Notes: generated by a model from the letters alone, not told the origin. 64,000 nucleotides of DNA from Sphingomonas sp. Leaf9 (GCF_001421355.1 NZ_LMKC01000002.1:679720-743719), one strand, 5' to 3'. Positions 39,211 to 49,500 are shown, numbered from the stretch's first letter. Numbers and translations: made by a program.

Positions 39211-39804
39211 TCAGCGGTAGAAGGTGTGGTCGGCGATCTGCGCGACGCGGGTGCGCTTCGGGAACGATGCACCGGCCGAATGGAAGAACAGCGCGCCCGG
39301 AGCAACGTCTTCGTCCTTGCCGGCCAGCGTGCGCTTGGCGATGTCGACGGCGGTGTTCCAGCGGCCATTGTTGCGCGGGGGGTCATAGGCATCGACGTTG
39401 AAGAACTGGCCACGCTGCTTGACGACGCCACAGGCGCTGCTGGCGAAGCGGCCGCTCTTCATGCGGGCGCGGATGACCTGGGCGACGGCCTGCTGGCCCT
39501 TGTGCGGCTGGTTGCCGGCTTCGTGCACCACGACCTTGGCGACGCATTCGACTTCAGACTTGTCGAGATTGGCGACGTCCGCATCGGCGGTTTCGGTCGG
39601 GGCTGCCTCGACAGCAGCGTTTTCGGTGGGGAGCGGCTGCACCACCGGGGTCGGCGATGCGAAGGTAACGGGAGCGGGGGCGATCGGTGCCGGTTGCTGT
39701 ACGACCGGGAGTTCGGGATCCGTGTTCATCGCGACATGTGCGCTCGCTACGCCACTTGCCGCCGTCAGGCTCCACAACACCAATACGGACCAACGCTTAT
39801 TCAT
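39211..39804 (-). CDS. Cell wall hydrolase, SleB-like
   Basis: A 197-residue exported protein (signal MNKRWSVLVLWSLTAASGVASA). A Pro/Ala-rich linker is followed by a SleB/Hydrolase_2 domain: SEVECVAKVVVHEAGNQPHKGQQAVAQVIRARM with the catalytic-type Glu, CGVVKQRGQFF, and a Trp/Ala-rich C-terminus ending ADHTFYR. The family cleaves peptidoglycan (lytic transglycosylase or amidase-like). The upstream open frame adds 65 residues lacking family similarity, so the ATG at 39804 is used. Confidence 0.85.
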   Translation of the reverse strand: MNKRWSVLVLWSLTAASGVASAHVAMNTDPELPVVQQPAPIAPAPVTFASPTPVVQPLPTENAAVEAAPTETADADVANLDKSEVECVAKVVVHEAGNQPHKGQQAVAQVIRARMKSGRFASSACGVVKQRGQFFNVDAYDPPRNNGRWNTAVDIAKRTLAGKDEDVAPGALFFHSAGASFPKRTRVAQIADHTFYR

Positions 39805-40140
39805 TCCAACGCATCTTTTGTGCGCAAGGGTGCCCGCCATCGGCCGCAGAAACGCGGACAAAAGGAAGCGGCCGTCGGGAACCCCCACGTCTCGCCGTCC
39901 AACTTCCGCTTCTTGGTAGAGGGCGGATCGCCGGATCGGCTGAAAACTGGACGTCCCTTCGCGCCGGCGCGGCAAACTGTCAACGCGACCACCGTTCATC
40001 GGCGACGAACCGTTGGTTCCATCCGATCAATCCACGGCCGAAACGACAAATCAAGCGACCGTAAACGCGCAGAAACCATGTTCCTGTCGCGGCATTGTCG
40101 CGAATCGTCTTTAGAATCGGTCGGCCACTGCTCGTTCAGA
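39805..40140. other. 336-nt gap without a gene
   Basis: No convincing gene, RNA or repeat was found. A minus-strand TTGACA occurs near 39977-39982 but lacks a good -10 at the right distance. The region probably holds the promoter and a long leader of the cell wall hydrolase gene, together with the 3' end of the LysR transcript. Confidence 0.4.
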
Positions 40141-41031
40141 CTATTGCGGCTGTTCGGCGCGTTCGTCCGAAAAACTGTCGAGCAACCATCGGCGAAATTC
40201 GACCATTGCCCGCCCCGGTGGCCGGGATTTCAGCCGCGTCAGCCAATAGCCATCGGTCGCCGTCTGCGTGGCGAAGGGCCGCACGATCCGTCCGCTGTCC
40301 AGTTCGCGGCGAAACATCGCCGGCGGGGCGAGCGCGACCCCTTCGCCGAGCATCGCCGCCTGTACCATCACCAGCGATGAATCGAACAACGGCCCATGCA
40401 GCGCGCCGACCTCCAACCCGGCCGCTGCGAACCACGCCGGCCAGTCCTGCGCGCGATAGGAGCGCAGCAGGGTGGTGCGCAGCAGGTCGGCCGGGTGGCG
40501 CAGGCTCTGTGCGACGGCGGGCGAACATAGCGGCGTCAGCGGCGCGGGGCAGATCGCATCCGCCGCCACGCCATGCCACGCGCCGTCGCCGAAGCGGATC
40601 GCCCCGTCCAGCCCCTCGGCGACCAGATCGACCTGGTTGTTGTTGGTCAGCAGGCGCAGGTCGATCCCCGGACAGGCGGCGCGAAACGCCGGTAGCCGTT
40701 CGAGCAGCGCGCCGACCGCAAAGGTGCCGACCGCACTGACCGTCAGCACCTCGCGCACGATGCCACTGTCGAACCGGTCGAACAGCCGGTCGATCGCCCC
40801 GAACGATTCGACCAGCGTCGGCGCCAGCGCCATGCCTTCGTCGGTCAGCAGCAACCCGCGATTGGACCGGCGGAAGAGCGTGACGCCGAGGCGCGCCTCC
40901 AGCGCCTTGATCTGGTGACTGACCGCCGCCTGCGTCACGCACAGTTCGTCGGCGGCGCGGGTGAAGGACAGGTGGCGTGCCGATGCCTCGAACGCGCGCA
41001 GGGCATTGAGGGGGACCGGTGCGCGCGCCAT
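40141..41031 (-). CDS. LysR-type regulator, AmpR/GcvA-like
   Basis: A 296-residue regulator. The N-terminal winged HTH is PLNALRAFEASARHLSFTRAADELCVTQAAVSHQIKALEARLGVTLFRR, very close to AmpR/GcvA proteins. The C-terminal effector domain (residues 90-295) is complete. It is transcribed away from a metallo-beta-lactamase gene with 98 nt between the starts, the classical arrangement of a beta-lactamase regulator. Its inducer may be a cell wall muropeptide, by analogy only. Confidence 0.9.
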   Translation of the reverse strand: MARAPVPLNALRAFEASARHLSFTRAADELCVTQAAVSHQIKALEARLGVTLFRRSNRGLLLTDEGMALAPTLVESFGAIDRLFDRFDSGIVREVLTVSAVGTFAVGALLERLPAFRAACPGIDLRLLTNNNQVDLVAEGLDGAIRFGDGAWHGVAADAICPAPLTPLCSPAVAQSLRHPADLLRTTLLRSYRAQDWPAWFAAAGLEVGALHGPLFDSSLVMVQAAMLGEGVALAPPAMFRRELDSGRIVRPFATQTATDGYWLTRLKSRPPGRAMVEFRRWLLDSFSDERAEQPQ

Positions 41032-41048
41032 CGAGACTGAGATTTCCT

Positions 41049-41074
41049 AAGGATCGAACCAAGATATGATCCTT
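41049..41074. promoter_or_regulatory. Candidate LysR operator between regulator and beta-lactamase
   Basis: AAGGATC and GATCCTT are perfect inverted arms separated by 12 nt. The site also contains a T-N11-A pattern. It lies 18 nt ahead of the regulator start and 56 nt ahead of the beta-lactamase start, fitting an autoregulatory LysR site. A possible -10 for the enzyme gene, TAATAC, is at 41109-41114. Confidence 0.55.
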
Positions 41075-41129
41075 TGTCCCCCCGCCGGATTTCGGTCAAT
41101 TGCCCTGCTAATACGAAGCGCGCGAGGGG

Positions 41130-42005
41130 ATGGCCGGCATGGGATATCGCACATTTTTCCGGGGATGGCTGGCGCTGGGCGCGGTGCTGGCGAGCGGGTC
41201 GGCGCTGGCGGCCGATCCGCCCGAATGGACTACGCCGACCGAACCGTTCCGCATCGCCGACAATCTCTATTATGTCGGGACAAAGGGGCTGGCGGCCTAT
41301 CTGATCGTGTCGCGCGACGGGGCGATCCTGATCGACGGGCCGATGGATCGCAATGTCGCGTCGATCGAACGCAATATCCGGCGGGTCGGCGTGCCGCTTG
41401 ATCGGGTGCGCGTGATCGTCAGCAACCATGCCCATGACGACCATGTCGGCGGCATCGCCCGGATCAAGCGGGACACCGGCGCGCGTTTCCTGGCCAGCGC
41501 GGGGGATCGATGGGCGCTGGAGCATGGGACCACCCGGGGCGATACCAACTATGGCGTGCGCCGCTATCCGGCGGTCAAGGTCGATGGTGTGATCCGCGAT
41601 GGCGAGGTCGTGCGGATGGGCGACATCGCGCTGACCGCGCATCTGACGCCCGGCCATACGCCCGGCTGCACCAGCTGGTCGATGGTCGCGCGCGATGCCG
41701 GCAAGCTGCGCCGGGTGTTCTTTCCGTGCAGCATCACCGTGGCGGGCAACCGGCTGGTCGGCAATCGCGGTTATCCCGGGATCGTCGCCGATTTCCGGGG
41801 GACCTTCGCCAAGCTGGCGACGATGCGTGCCGACATCGTGCTGCCGGGCCATCCGGAGGCCGCCGATGTCATCGAACGCGGTGCGCGCCGCCGGGCGGGG
41901 CAGGCGGACGCGTTCGTCGATCCCCGGCTGCTCCCCCGGATGGTGGCGGAAAAACGGACAGCGTTCGAGGCGGAGTTGCGCACCGCGCAGCGCGGCGCGC
42001 GCTAG
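41130..42005 (+). CDS. Subclass B3 metallo-beta-lactamase
   Basis: A 291-residue exported protein (signal peptide ending near SGSALAA). The zinc ligands of subclass B3 enzymes are all present: His100, His102, Asp104 and His105 in NHAHDDHVGG, His176 in TPGHTPG, and His241 in LPGHPEA. The HxHxDH pattern without a B1-type Cys ligand places it in B3. It should hydrolyse beta-lactams including carbapenems, although B3-like proteins with other roles exist. It is probably activated by the divergent LysR regulator. Confidence 0.88.
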   Translation: MAGMGYRTFFRGWLALGAVLASGSALAADPPEWTTPTEPFRIADNLYYVGTKGLAAYLIVSRDGAILIDGPMDRNVASIERNIRRVGVPLDRVRVIVSNHAHDDHVGGIARIKRDTGARFLASAGDRWALEHGTTRGDTNYGVRRYPAVKVDGVIRDGEVVRMGDIALTAHLTPGHTPGCTSWSMVARDAGKLRRVFFPCSITVAGNRLVGNRGYPGIVADFRGTFAKLATMRADIVLPGHPEAADVIERGARRRAGQADAFVDPRLLPRMVAEKRTAFEAELRTAQRGAR

Positions 42006-42006
42006 A

Positions 42007-42090
42007 GCGGTTTCCGACCATCCTGCACCACCGTCATCACCCTGCGGGCGACCGCTGACGCGGCGGTGATCCGACATGGTCGGAAACCGC
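42007..42090. repeat. Long inverted repeat between convergent genes
   Basis: GCGGTTTCCGACCAT (42007-42021) and ATGGTCGGAAACCGC (42076-42090) are perfect 15-nt inverted arms, and ATCACC/GGTGAT inside them can pair too. It begins 1 nt after the beta-lactamase stop. It may be a bidirectional terminator or a mobile palindromic repeat. Confidence 0.65.
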
Positions 42091-42097
42091 CCTGGGA

Positions 42098-42592
42098 TCA
42101 GGCGTCGGGCGGCCCGTCGCCCGGCGAATGCAGCATGTCGCCATAGATGCCGGTATCCGAACCGGGAATGGCGATCACGTCCAGCCATCGGCGGTAAAAG
42201 GCTTCCGGCCCGACGCCGCCGATGATCGCATAGCCATATTCCATGGCGCGCATGTCGTTCAGCGTCGCGAACAGCAATCCCTCTCCCACGCCCAGCCCGC
42301 GCGCGGCGGGATCGACGCCGGTCGGGCCGAAAAAGCCGCGCATGCTGCAGTCGTAGCAGGCAAAGCCGAGGATCGCCGTCTCCTGCACCGCGATCCACAA
42401 GGTCGTGACCGGACGGGTAAAGGCGCGGGCGGCCTCGCTCTCCCACGCATCGCCGAACTGTGCTTTGACCCATGACAGGACGAGGTGTCGTTCGGCCGCC
42501 ATCGCCCGCCGGATCGCGATGCCGCGGTCGGCCAGTGCCGCGCGAGGGGCGATGGCGGGCAGGTCGTACAGGCGGACGAGCAGGTCGGTCAT
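42098..42592 (-). CDS. GNAT-like acetyltransferase
   Basis: A 164-residue protein with a GNAT-type fold. LWIAVQETAILGFACYDCS resembles the central strands, and VDPAARGLGVGEGLLFATLNDM carries the acetyl-CoA pyrophosphate-binding pattern (R-G-x-G-x-G/A). The C-terminal YGYAIIGGVGPEAFYRRWL is also family-like. The substrate is unknown. The ATG at 42592 follows GGAAGA; an ATG at 42607 is the alternative. Confidence 0.75.
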   Translation of the reverse strand: MTDLLVRLYDLPAIAPRAALADRGIAIRRAMAAERHLVLSWVKAQFGDAWESEAARAFTRPVTTLWIAVQETAILGFACYDCSMRGFFGPTGVDPAARGLGVGEGLLFATLNDMRAMEYGYAIIGGVGPEAFYRRWLDVIAIPGSDTGIYGDMLHSPGDGPPDA

Positions 42593-42686
42593 GACGGCAT
42601 CTTCCATGCTGTCGGCGCGACAGGCAAGGGCCGGGCGATCGCAAAGCCGGTATCCGCTGCGAACCGATCGCGATAGGGTGGGGGCC

Positions 42687-43088
42687 ATGACGCCGCGCCC
42701 ACCCGTTTCCGTTCGCCTTCGCCTGACGCGATGGGGCTGGGTCGTGCTCGGCTGGTCGTTCGTGCTGCTCGGCTTTATCGGCGCGCTGTTGCCGGTGATG
42801 CCGACGACGATCTTTCTGATTTTGGCGGCGGGCTGTTTCGCACGCGGATCGCCCCGGTTGGAGCGCTGGCTGCTCGATCACCCCCGGTTCGGGCCGACGC
42901 TGACGGCGTGGCGGCGCGATCGCGCGATCGGGCGGCGGGCAAAGGCGATGGCCTGCGGCGGGATCGTGAGCGGCTATGCGCTGTTCCTGTTCGGCGCGCG
43001 GCCGGGCGTCGCGCTGGCGCTGGCGGTCGCGGCGTTGATGGCCGGTTGTGCCGCCTATATCGTGACCCGGCCCGCCCCGACCGGCTGA
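42687..43088 (+). CDS. DUF454 (YbaN family) membrane protein
   Basis: A 133-residue inner membrane protein with three or four hydrophobic segments. GWSFVLLGFIGALLPVMPTTIFLILAAGCFARGSPRLERWLLDHPRFGP is the DUF454/YbaN hallmark. Function unknown in the family. Its 3' end overlaps the convergent hybrid kinase gene by 34 bp, so the transcripts are partly antisense. Confidence 0.9.
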   Translation: MTPRPPVSVRLRLTRWGWVVLGWSFVLLGFIGALLPVMPTTIFLILAAGCFARGSPRLERWLLDHPRFGPTLTAWRRDRAIGRRAKAMACGGIVSGYALFLFGARPGVALALAVAALMAGCAAYIVTRPAPTG

Positions 43089-45712
43089 GCGATTTCGGTC
43101 ACGATCAACGGCGCGGTGAGGGTGGTCAGGCTGATTTCCAGCTCGGCATTGCGGAACGGCTTCGTCAGGCGCGGAATGTCGGCGTCGACCCCGTCTTCGT
43201 CGGCATAGCCCGACACGATCAGTACCGGCAGTGCCGGATGGCTGAGGCGCAGCCGACGGGCGAGGTCGGCACCGCTCATGCCCGGCATCAGGTGGTCGGT
43301 AATCAGCACGTCGGGCGCCAGCCCCTCGTCGATCAGCCGCAGCGCCTCCTCGGCCGATGCCGCCTCCACCACATGGTAGCTGAGGTCGGCCAGCATGTGC
43401 GCGGTGCTCATCCGCACCAGATCCTCGTCATCGATCAGCAGCGCGGTGCCGAGCCGGGCGGGGAAGGGTTGGCTGTCGGCCGGGCGTTCCTCGTCGCACG
43501 GCGCGATCATGCTGACCGGCAGCCACAGGCAGATCGTGGTACCGACGCCGGGCGTGCTGTCGATGGTCAGCCCGCCACCCAGCTGCGCGGTCAGGCCATG
43601 GACCATCGATAGGCCAAGGCCGGTGCCCTTGCCCACGCCCTTGGTCGAAAAAAACGGTTCGATCGCGCGGCGCAGCGTGTCCTGATCCATGCCGCAGCCG
43701 GTGTCGCCGACCCGCAGCCGGATATAATGGCCGCGGGCCAGCCCGGCGATCTCGCCCGAACGCACATTCTGCCGGGCGGCGGCGATGGTCAGCGTGCCGC
43801 CATCGGGCATCGCGTCGCGGGCATTCACCGCAAGGTTCAGCAGCGCCATTTCCAGCTGGTTCAGATCGGCATGCGCCGGTGGCAGGTCGTCCAGTTCAAT
43901 GCGGACGGCGATGGTCGGGCCCAGGGTGGATGCGATCAGCCCGGTCATGCTGTCGATGACCTTCGCCACGTCGACGCCGGTCGGTTGCAGCGGCTGGCGC
44001 CGGGCAAAGGCCAGCAGCCGCTGTACCAGCATCTTGGCGCGTTCGGCGGATTGCAGCGCCCCTTCGATCAGGCGGCGTTCGCGATCGGTGCCGACGCCCT
44101 TGCGCACCAGCATGTCGAGCGAGCCAATGATCGGGGTCAGCAGATTGTTGAAATCATGCGCGACGCCGCCGGTCAGGCTGCCCATCGCCTCCATCTTCTG
44201 GCTCTGGCGCAGCGCGTCGCGGGCGACCTCCAGATCGGCCTCGCGCTCCTTCGCTTCGGTCAGGTCGCGGCCGACCGCGACGAAGTTCAATCCGTCGGCT
44301 TCGGGAGCGACGGTCCATTCGATGTGCTTCCACCCGCCGGTGCGCGTCGCGATCCGGTTTTCGAACCGGGTCGGGCGACGGGTCGCGGCCATCTGCGCGA
44401 TCGCGGCCGAGGTGTGCGGTTCGTCGTCGGGATGCATGAAATTGACATAGCCGCGCGAGAGCAGTTCCCCCTCGCTCCAGCCCAACACCCGCGTCCATGC
44501 CGGGCTGGCCGCCGAGATCATTCCGTCATAGCCGGCGCGGGCCAGCATATCCTGCGACAGGTTCCACAGCCGGTCGCGCTCGGCCGACCGGATCGCGACC
44601 TGTTCCTCCAGCGTATCGTTAAGCTGGCGCAGTTCCTCTTCGGCGCGGGCGCGTTCGACGGCAGTCTTGACCCGTTCCCCGACCTCCTGGACCAGGCTTT
44701 GCTCGGCGGCGGTCCAGGCGCGGGGCGTGGCGGACTGCACTGCCAGCACGCCGACCCATTCGGTTTCGTCGAACAATAGCACGTCGATGAACGCCCCGAC
44801 CCGGCGCTGGGCGAGGCCGGCGCGCGTCGTGTCGCTCAGCGGGCTGGCCGGTACATCGGGCATGACGATTGGTGCGCCCGAGCGATAGGCGTCGAGCAAC
44901 CCCGGCCCGAACTGTGCCAGCGAATGCGCGCCGGTGAGTGAATGCACGCCATCGCAATAATCATGGTCGACCCGCATCCGCAGGTCGCTGCCGATCTCGG
45001 CATAAAATGCGCGGTTGACGTTCAACCACTGGCCCAGCCGGACGGCGGCCAGCTGCATGATTTCGCTGCGGGTGCCAAGCGGGCGCAGCGCGTCGGCCAG
45101 CGACAGCAGGAAGTGCGTCCGGCGGGCATGCGCGACGCGATCGGTCGTCTCGGCCAGGATGCAGATGACGCCCGCCGGTTCGCCGTCTTCGCCGAGGACG
45201 GGCGAATAGTCGAGGTCCATCCACACCCGCTCCGGAGAGCCGTTGCGGTATAGTGTTACTTCCTGATCCTGATAACGCAGCGTGCCGCCCGCCAGTCCGA
45301 CCCGCATTACATGGTCGTTGAAAGCGGCGGCTTCCGGCCACCCTTCGCGGAAATTCGATCCCAGCAGCTGCGGGTGCCGCCCGCGGGCAAAGGCTGAATA
45401 GGCATCGTTGTAGAGCATCACCCCGTCGACGCCCCACAGCATCACCATCGGCACCGGCGAGCGCAGCATCAGCGCGGTGGCGGTCTTCAGGCTTTGCGGC
45501 CAGCCGGTGATCGGACCCAGCGGCGTTGCGTCCCAATCGAGCGCCGCGATCAGCGCCGCACATTCCCCGCCACCTGCCAGAAAGGCGAAATGGCGCGGAT
45601 GCGGCGTGGTTTCGACGATGCGTAGGTCCGGCATGGGAAGCGAAATATCCTGCAATAACGTCGACCCGGAAAGACCGGCCGCGCCGGAATTGCCATAGAC
45701 GTTGGGTGGCAT
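43055..45712 (-). CDS. PAS/GAF hybrid sensor histidine kinase
   Basis: An 885-residue cytoplasmic protein with no membrane helix. In order: PAS (about 40-190), GAF (about 200-355, RVGAFIDVLLFDETEWVGVLAVQS), PAS (about 385-505, MISAASPAWTRVLGWSEGELL), HisKA with GGVAHDFNNLLTPIIGSL, HATPase (NLAVNARDAMPDGG, DTGCGMD, GTGLGLSMVHG) and a C-terminal receiver (ALLIDDEDLVR, DVLITDHLMPGMSG). It is a typical orphan light- or redox-type hybrid kinase of sphingomonads; the signal is not evident. ATG 45634 is an alternative start. Confidence 0.9.
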   Translation of the reverse strand: MPPNVYGNSGAAGLSGSTLLQDISLPMPDLRIVETTPHPRHFAFLAGGGECAALIAALDWDATPLGPITGWPQSLKTATALMLRSPVPMVMLWGVDGVMLYNDAYSAFARGRHPQLLGSNFREGWPEAAAFNDHVMRVGLAGGTLRYQDQEVTLYRNGSPERVWMDLDYSPVLGEDGEPAGVICILAETTDRVAHARRTHFLLSLADALRPLGTRSEIMQLAAVRLGQWLNVNRAFYAEIGSDLRMRVDHDYCDGVHSLTGAHSLAQFGPGLLDAYRSGAPIVMPDVPASPLSDTTRAGLAQRRVGAFIDVLLFDETEWVGVLAVQSATPRAWTAAEQSLVQEVGERVKTAVERARAEEELRQLNDTLEEQVAIRSAERDRLWNLSQDMLARAGYDGMISAASPAWTRVLGWSEGELLSRGYVNFMHPDDEPHTSAAIAQMAATRRPTRFENRIATRTGGWKHIEWTVAPEADGLNFVAVGRDLTEAKEREADLEVARDALRQSQKMEAMGSLTGGVAHDFNNLLTPIIGSLDMLVRKGVGTDRERRLIEGALQSAERAKMLVQRLLAFARRQPLQPTGVDVAKVIDSMTGLIASTLGPTIAVRIELDDLPPAHADLNQLEMALLNLAVNARDAMPDGGTLTIAAARQNVRSGEIAGLARGHYIRLRVGDTGCGMDQDTLRRAIEPFFSTKGVGKGTGLGLSMVHGLTAQLGGGLTIDSTPGVGTTICLWLPVSMIAPCDEERPADSQPFPARLGTALLIDDEDLVRMSTAHMLADLSYHVVEAASAEEALRLIDEGLAPDVLITDHLMPGMSGADLARRLRLSHPALPVLIVSGYADEDGVDADIPRLTKPFRNAELEISLTTLTAPLIVTEIAQPVGAGRVTI

Positions 45713-45993
45713 GATAACGCAAACGTCCTTTTGAGCAAACTGCCGGAAACAGATAACGCGGGAATACCGCTTGCGGGCGCGCGTATCTTTTCGGGACCGA
45801 TCGTTCCTGCGCGCCTGCGGCTTTTGGGGAACAGTTTTGCCGGTCGCCCGGCGACTGCTTCGCGATCTGTCCTGCTGAGGTACAACGGCAGTCTTGCACG
45901 GCGGATGCGGACCCCAACTTATCGGGGCGGGCGGCTTGTTATTCTGCCGATTTTGCGCGTAATCGGGTCGTTGATTTAGAGATCGGAATTTGC

Positions 45994-46551
45994 GTGCCGT
46001 CGGACCTGCCCAGAGCGCTTGTCGAATATTTTGAGCAGTCGCGGGTCGCGCTGGCCCTGGCAGCGGCAGAGGGCGACAACCACCTGGTGCTGGTGAACCC
46101 GCCGTTCAGCCGCCTGACCGGGTTCGAACCCGAGGATGTCGTCGGCCGGAATTGCCGGATGTTGCAGCGCGATGCGGCCAATGCCGAACCGCGCGCGCGG
46201 CTGCGCGAGTTCCTGTCCCGGCCGACCCAGCCCAATGTGCGTACGCCGATCGTGAATTTCCGCAAGGACGGCAGCCCGTTCGTCAACCTGCTCTACATGT
46301 CGCGACTGAACTCGATCGACGGCCGGACCCGCTATATCTTTGCATCGCAGTTCGACGTCAGCCGGTCGCAACCCGAAATGCTGGCCGATTATGACGCACA
46401 GCTTGCCGCCACGCTCGGCCGGCTGGTCCCCATCGCCGACGATGCGGGGATCGTGGTCGAGGGCACCTTGATGACCATTGCCAACAGCGCGGCGATCGTG
46501 GCGCAGGCAAAGATGATGCTCGCCGATCTCGAGGGCACCCCCGATGCATGA
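45994..46551 (+). CDS. LOV-domain blue-light sensor protein
   Basis: A 185-residue protein whose first 130 residues form a LOV-type PAS domain. The flavin-adduct motif GRNCRMLQ holds Cys54, matching the canonical GxNCRFLQ. NFRKDGSPFVNLLYMS carries the flavin-contact Asn residues, and ASQFDVSR has the Gln of the last strand. A C-terminal helical region (residues 130-185) probably relays the signal. The start is GTG. It overlaps the next gene by 8 nt, so it is likely the light input to that kinase. Confidence 0.88.
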   Translation: MPSDLPRALVEYFEQSRVALALAAAEGDNHLVLVNPPFSRLTGFEPEDVVGRNCRMLQRDAANAEPRARLREFLSRPTQPNVRTPIVNFRKDGSPFVNLLYMSRLNSIDGRTRYIFASQFDVSRSQPEMLADYDAQLAATLGRLVPIADDAGIVVEGTLMTIANSAAIVAQAKMMLADLEGTPDA

Positions 46552-49500
46552 TGTCGTCTCGACCAAGGCGGAGGCCATGCCGGCGTCGCCCGCCAGCGTG
46601 CCGGTGGTCGGCATTGGGGCGTCGGCCGGGGGGCTGGAGGCGCTGCGTGAAATGCTCGCGCCCGCCAAGCGGCCGACCGGCCTCGCCTTCGTCGTGGTCC
46701 AGCATCTCGATCCGAACCACGAAAGCATGCTGGCGCAGCTGCTCGACCGCAATACTACGCTGGCCGTGCTGCAAAGCTCGGGCGGCGAGCGGATCGAGGC
46801 CGATACCGTCTATATCATCCCGCCCGGCCGCGGCCTTGCCATTCGCGACGGCGTGCTGGAGCTGACCGATTTCCAGCAGCCGCGCGGGCTCCGCCGGCCG
46901 ATCGACGATTTCTTCCTGTCGCTGGCGGGCGACCAGCAGGCGAATGCCGCCTGCGTCATCCTGTCGGGGACCGGCGCCGACGGCACCACCGGCCTGCGCG
47001 CGATCAAGGAAAATGGCGGCGTCTGCGTCGTGCAGCAGCCCGAAAGCGCGCGCTATGACGGCATGCCGCTGTCGGCGGTCGGCACCGGCATGATCGATTT
47101 CGTAAAGCCGCCGGGCGAAATCCTCCATTGCCTTCAGGCGTTCTTTGGCCGGCGCGGTTCCGACCCGATCGAGCCGGAGGCGAATGTCGTCGCCGATCAT
47201 GTCGATGAAATGTGCCGCGTGCTGCGCACCGCCATCGGCCATGATTTTTCGGGCTACAAGCGCTCGACGCTGGTCCGCCGGGTCGAACGGCGGATGCATG
47301 TGCTGGGCATCGATACCGGGCGTGCCTATCTGGCGCGCATCCGCAGCGATGCGGGCGAGTGCGAGGCGCTGTTTCGCGACCTGCTCATCAACGTCACGCG
47401 CTTCTTCCGCGATGCCGATGCGTTCGAGGCACTGCGGACGCGGGTGGTCGAGCCGTTGATGGCGGATCGCCCGGCGGACGAGGATATCCGCGTATGGGTG
47501 CCCGGCTGTTCGAGCGGAGAGGAAGCCTATACCATCGCGATGCTGTTCGCCGAGGCGGCGCGCAAATCGGGGTCGCCGCTGGCGGTGCAGATTTTCGCGA
47601 CCGATATCGACGAACAGATGCTGGGGATCGCGCGCGAAGGCAGTTATCCCGCCGCCGCGATGGCCGACGTGCCGGCGCACTTACGCGAACGCTACACCGT
47701 GCCCCATGCCGAGCGGTTCACCATCGCCGCCCCGATCCGCGACATGATCCGCTTTTCCAGCCACAGCCTGGTCAAGGACCCGCCCTTTTCGCGGCTCGAC
47801 CTGGTGTCGTGCCGCAACCTGCTGATCTATTTCGACGACCGGTTGCAGCAGGCGGTGCTGCCGCTGTTCCATTACGCGCTGCGCCCCGGCGGCTTCCTGT
47901 TCCTCGGCACGTCGGAAAGCGTCGGGCGGTTCGAGCATCTGTTCCTGTCCGTCGACCAGCAGGCCCGCCTGTTCGAGCGCGGCCCCGGCGCGCCCAGCTA
48001 TCCGATCGACCTGCCCGGCAGTCAGCGTCAGCCGCTGCCACGGCGCGAGCGGGATGCGCGCGGCGACACGACGGCGCTGGGCAGCGAGGCGCTGGCGACC
48101 CGGCGCGTCGTCGAACGCTATGCCCCGCCCAGCCTGATCGTCGACCAGGATGGCGGGATCATCTCCGCCTATGGCAAGCTCAGCCGCTATTTCGAATTTC
48201 CGGTGACGCGTACCGGCGGCAGCAGCGCGGTGAACCTGGCCCGGCCGGGCCTGCGCAACGTCATCGGCCCGCTGCTGCGGCAGGCGCGCGACGAACGCCG
48301 CCGGGTGATCGCGCGCGATGTCGCGGTCGAAACCGATTACGGCACCCAGCCGGTCGAGGTGATCTGTGACCCGCTGGGCGACGGCACATTGTTGTTCGTG
48401 TTTCGCGACACCGGCCCGTTCGTGCCGTCCGATCCGGGCGAGTTGCAGGACCTCGAACCCAGCGACGACCATCTGGAATCGCTGGAAGACGAGCTGCGCC
48501 TGACCCGCCACCGGCTGCGCTCGGCGATCGAGGAGCTGGAGACGGCGAACGAGGAGTTGAAAAGCTCCAACGAAGAAATGATGTCGATGAACGAGGAGCT
48601 TCAATCGACCAACGAGGAACTGTCGACGGTCAATGACGAGCTGAAGAGCAAGGTCGACCAGCTGACCGTCGCCAATTCCGACCTGCGCAATTTCTATGAA
48701 TCGACCGAACTGGCGGTCGTGGTGCTCGATGCCGACCTGAAGGTGCGCAGCTACACCGACGCCGCGACCCGCATCTTTCCACTGAAGGCCACCGATCGCG
48801 GTCGCCCGCTGACCGATGTCGCCAACCGGCTGGAGGACGCGGCGCATCTGGCGGATGCACGCGCCGTCGCGGGCGGGGCATCGCCGGTGCAGCGCCGGGT
48901 GCGGACCAGCGATGGCGAGCATGTCTTTTCGCTCCGGGTACTGCCCTATCGCACCCAGACCGGCGAGGTCGACGGCGCGACGCTGGTGCTGACCGAGATT
49001 ACCGACGCGCTGGCGCTGGAGCGGCAACTGGCGGCGGAGCGCGAACGGCTCGACCTGGCGATCAAGGCGGCGGGAATCGGGGTCTGGGAATATTGCCCGG
49101 AAAATGGCGAGCTGGTGCTCGACCCGGCCGAACGGCAGCTGTTCGAGGTCGCGTCGGACGCGACGCCCCGTATCGAGGACCTGCTCGGCCGGATCGACGC
49201 CGACGATCTGCCAAAGGTCGAGGCGGCCCTGCGTCGCGTGATCGAACGCAGCGGCGATTATGAGTCGACGTTCCGCGTGTGCCGCAGCGACGGGCAGACG
49301 CGCTGGGTAAAGGGCTTTGGCCGGGTCGTCGGGGGCAGCGCGCCGCAGCGCCTGGTCGGCGTGTCGATCGACGTGACGCCCGAATATGCACTGGCCGAAA
49401 CGCGCGAGTTGATGCTGCGCGAGATGAACCACCGGGTGAAGAACCTGTTCGCGGTGATCGCCGGGATGATTACCATGGCGGCGCGGTCGCACGACGACCT

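Noticed and set aside
38809..40380. 523-codon plus-strand open frame across the cell wall hydrolase and LysR genes
   Set aside because: Both minus-strand genes have clear family motifs; the plus-strand translation has none.
45713..45993. EcfG-type (GGAAC-N16/17-CGTT) promoter for the LOV operon
   Set aside because: A GGAAC occurs near 45829-45835, but no CGTT lies at the needed distance.
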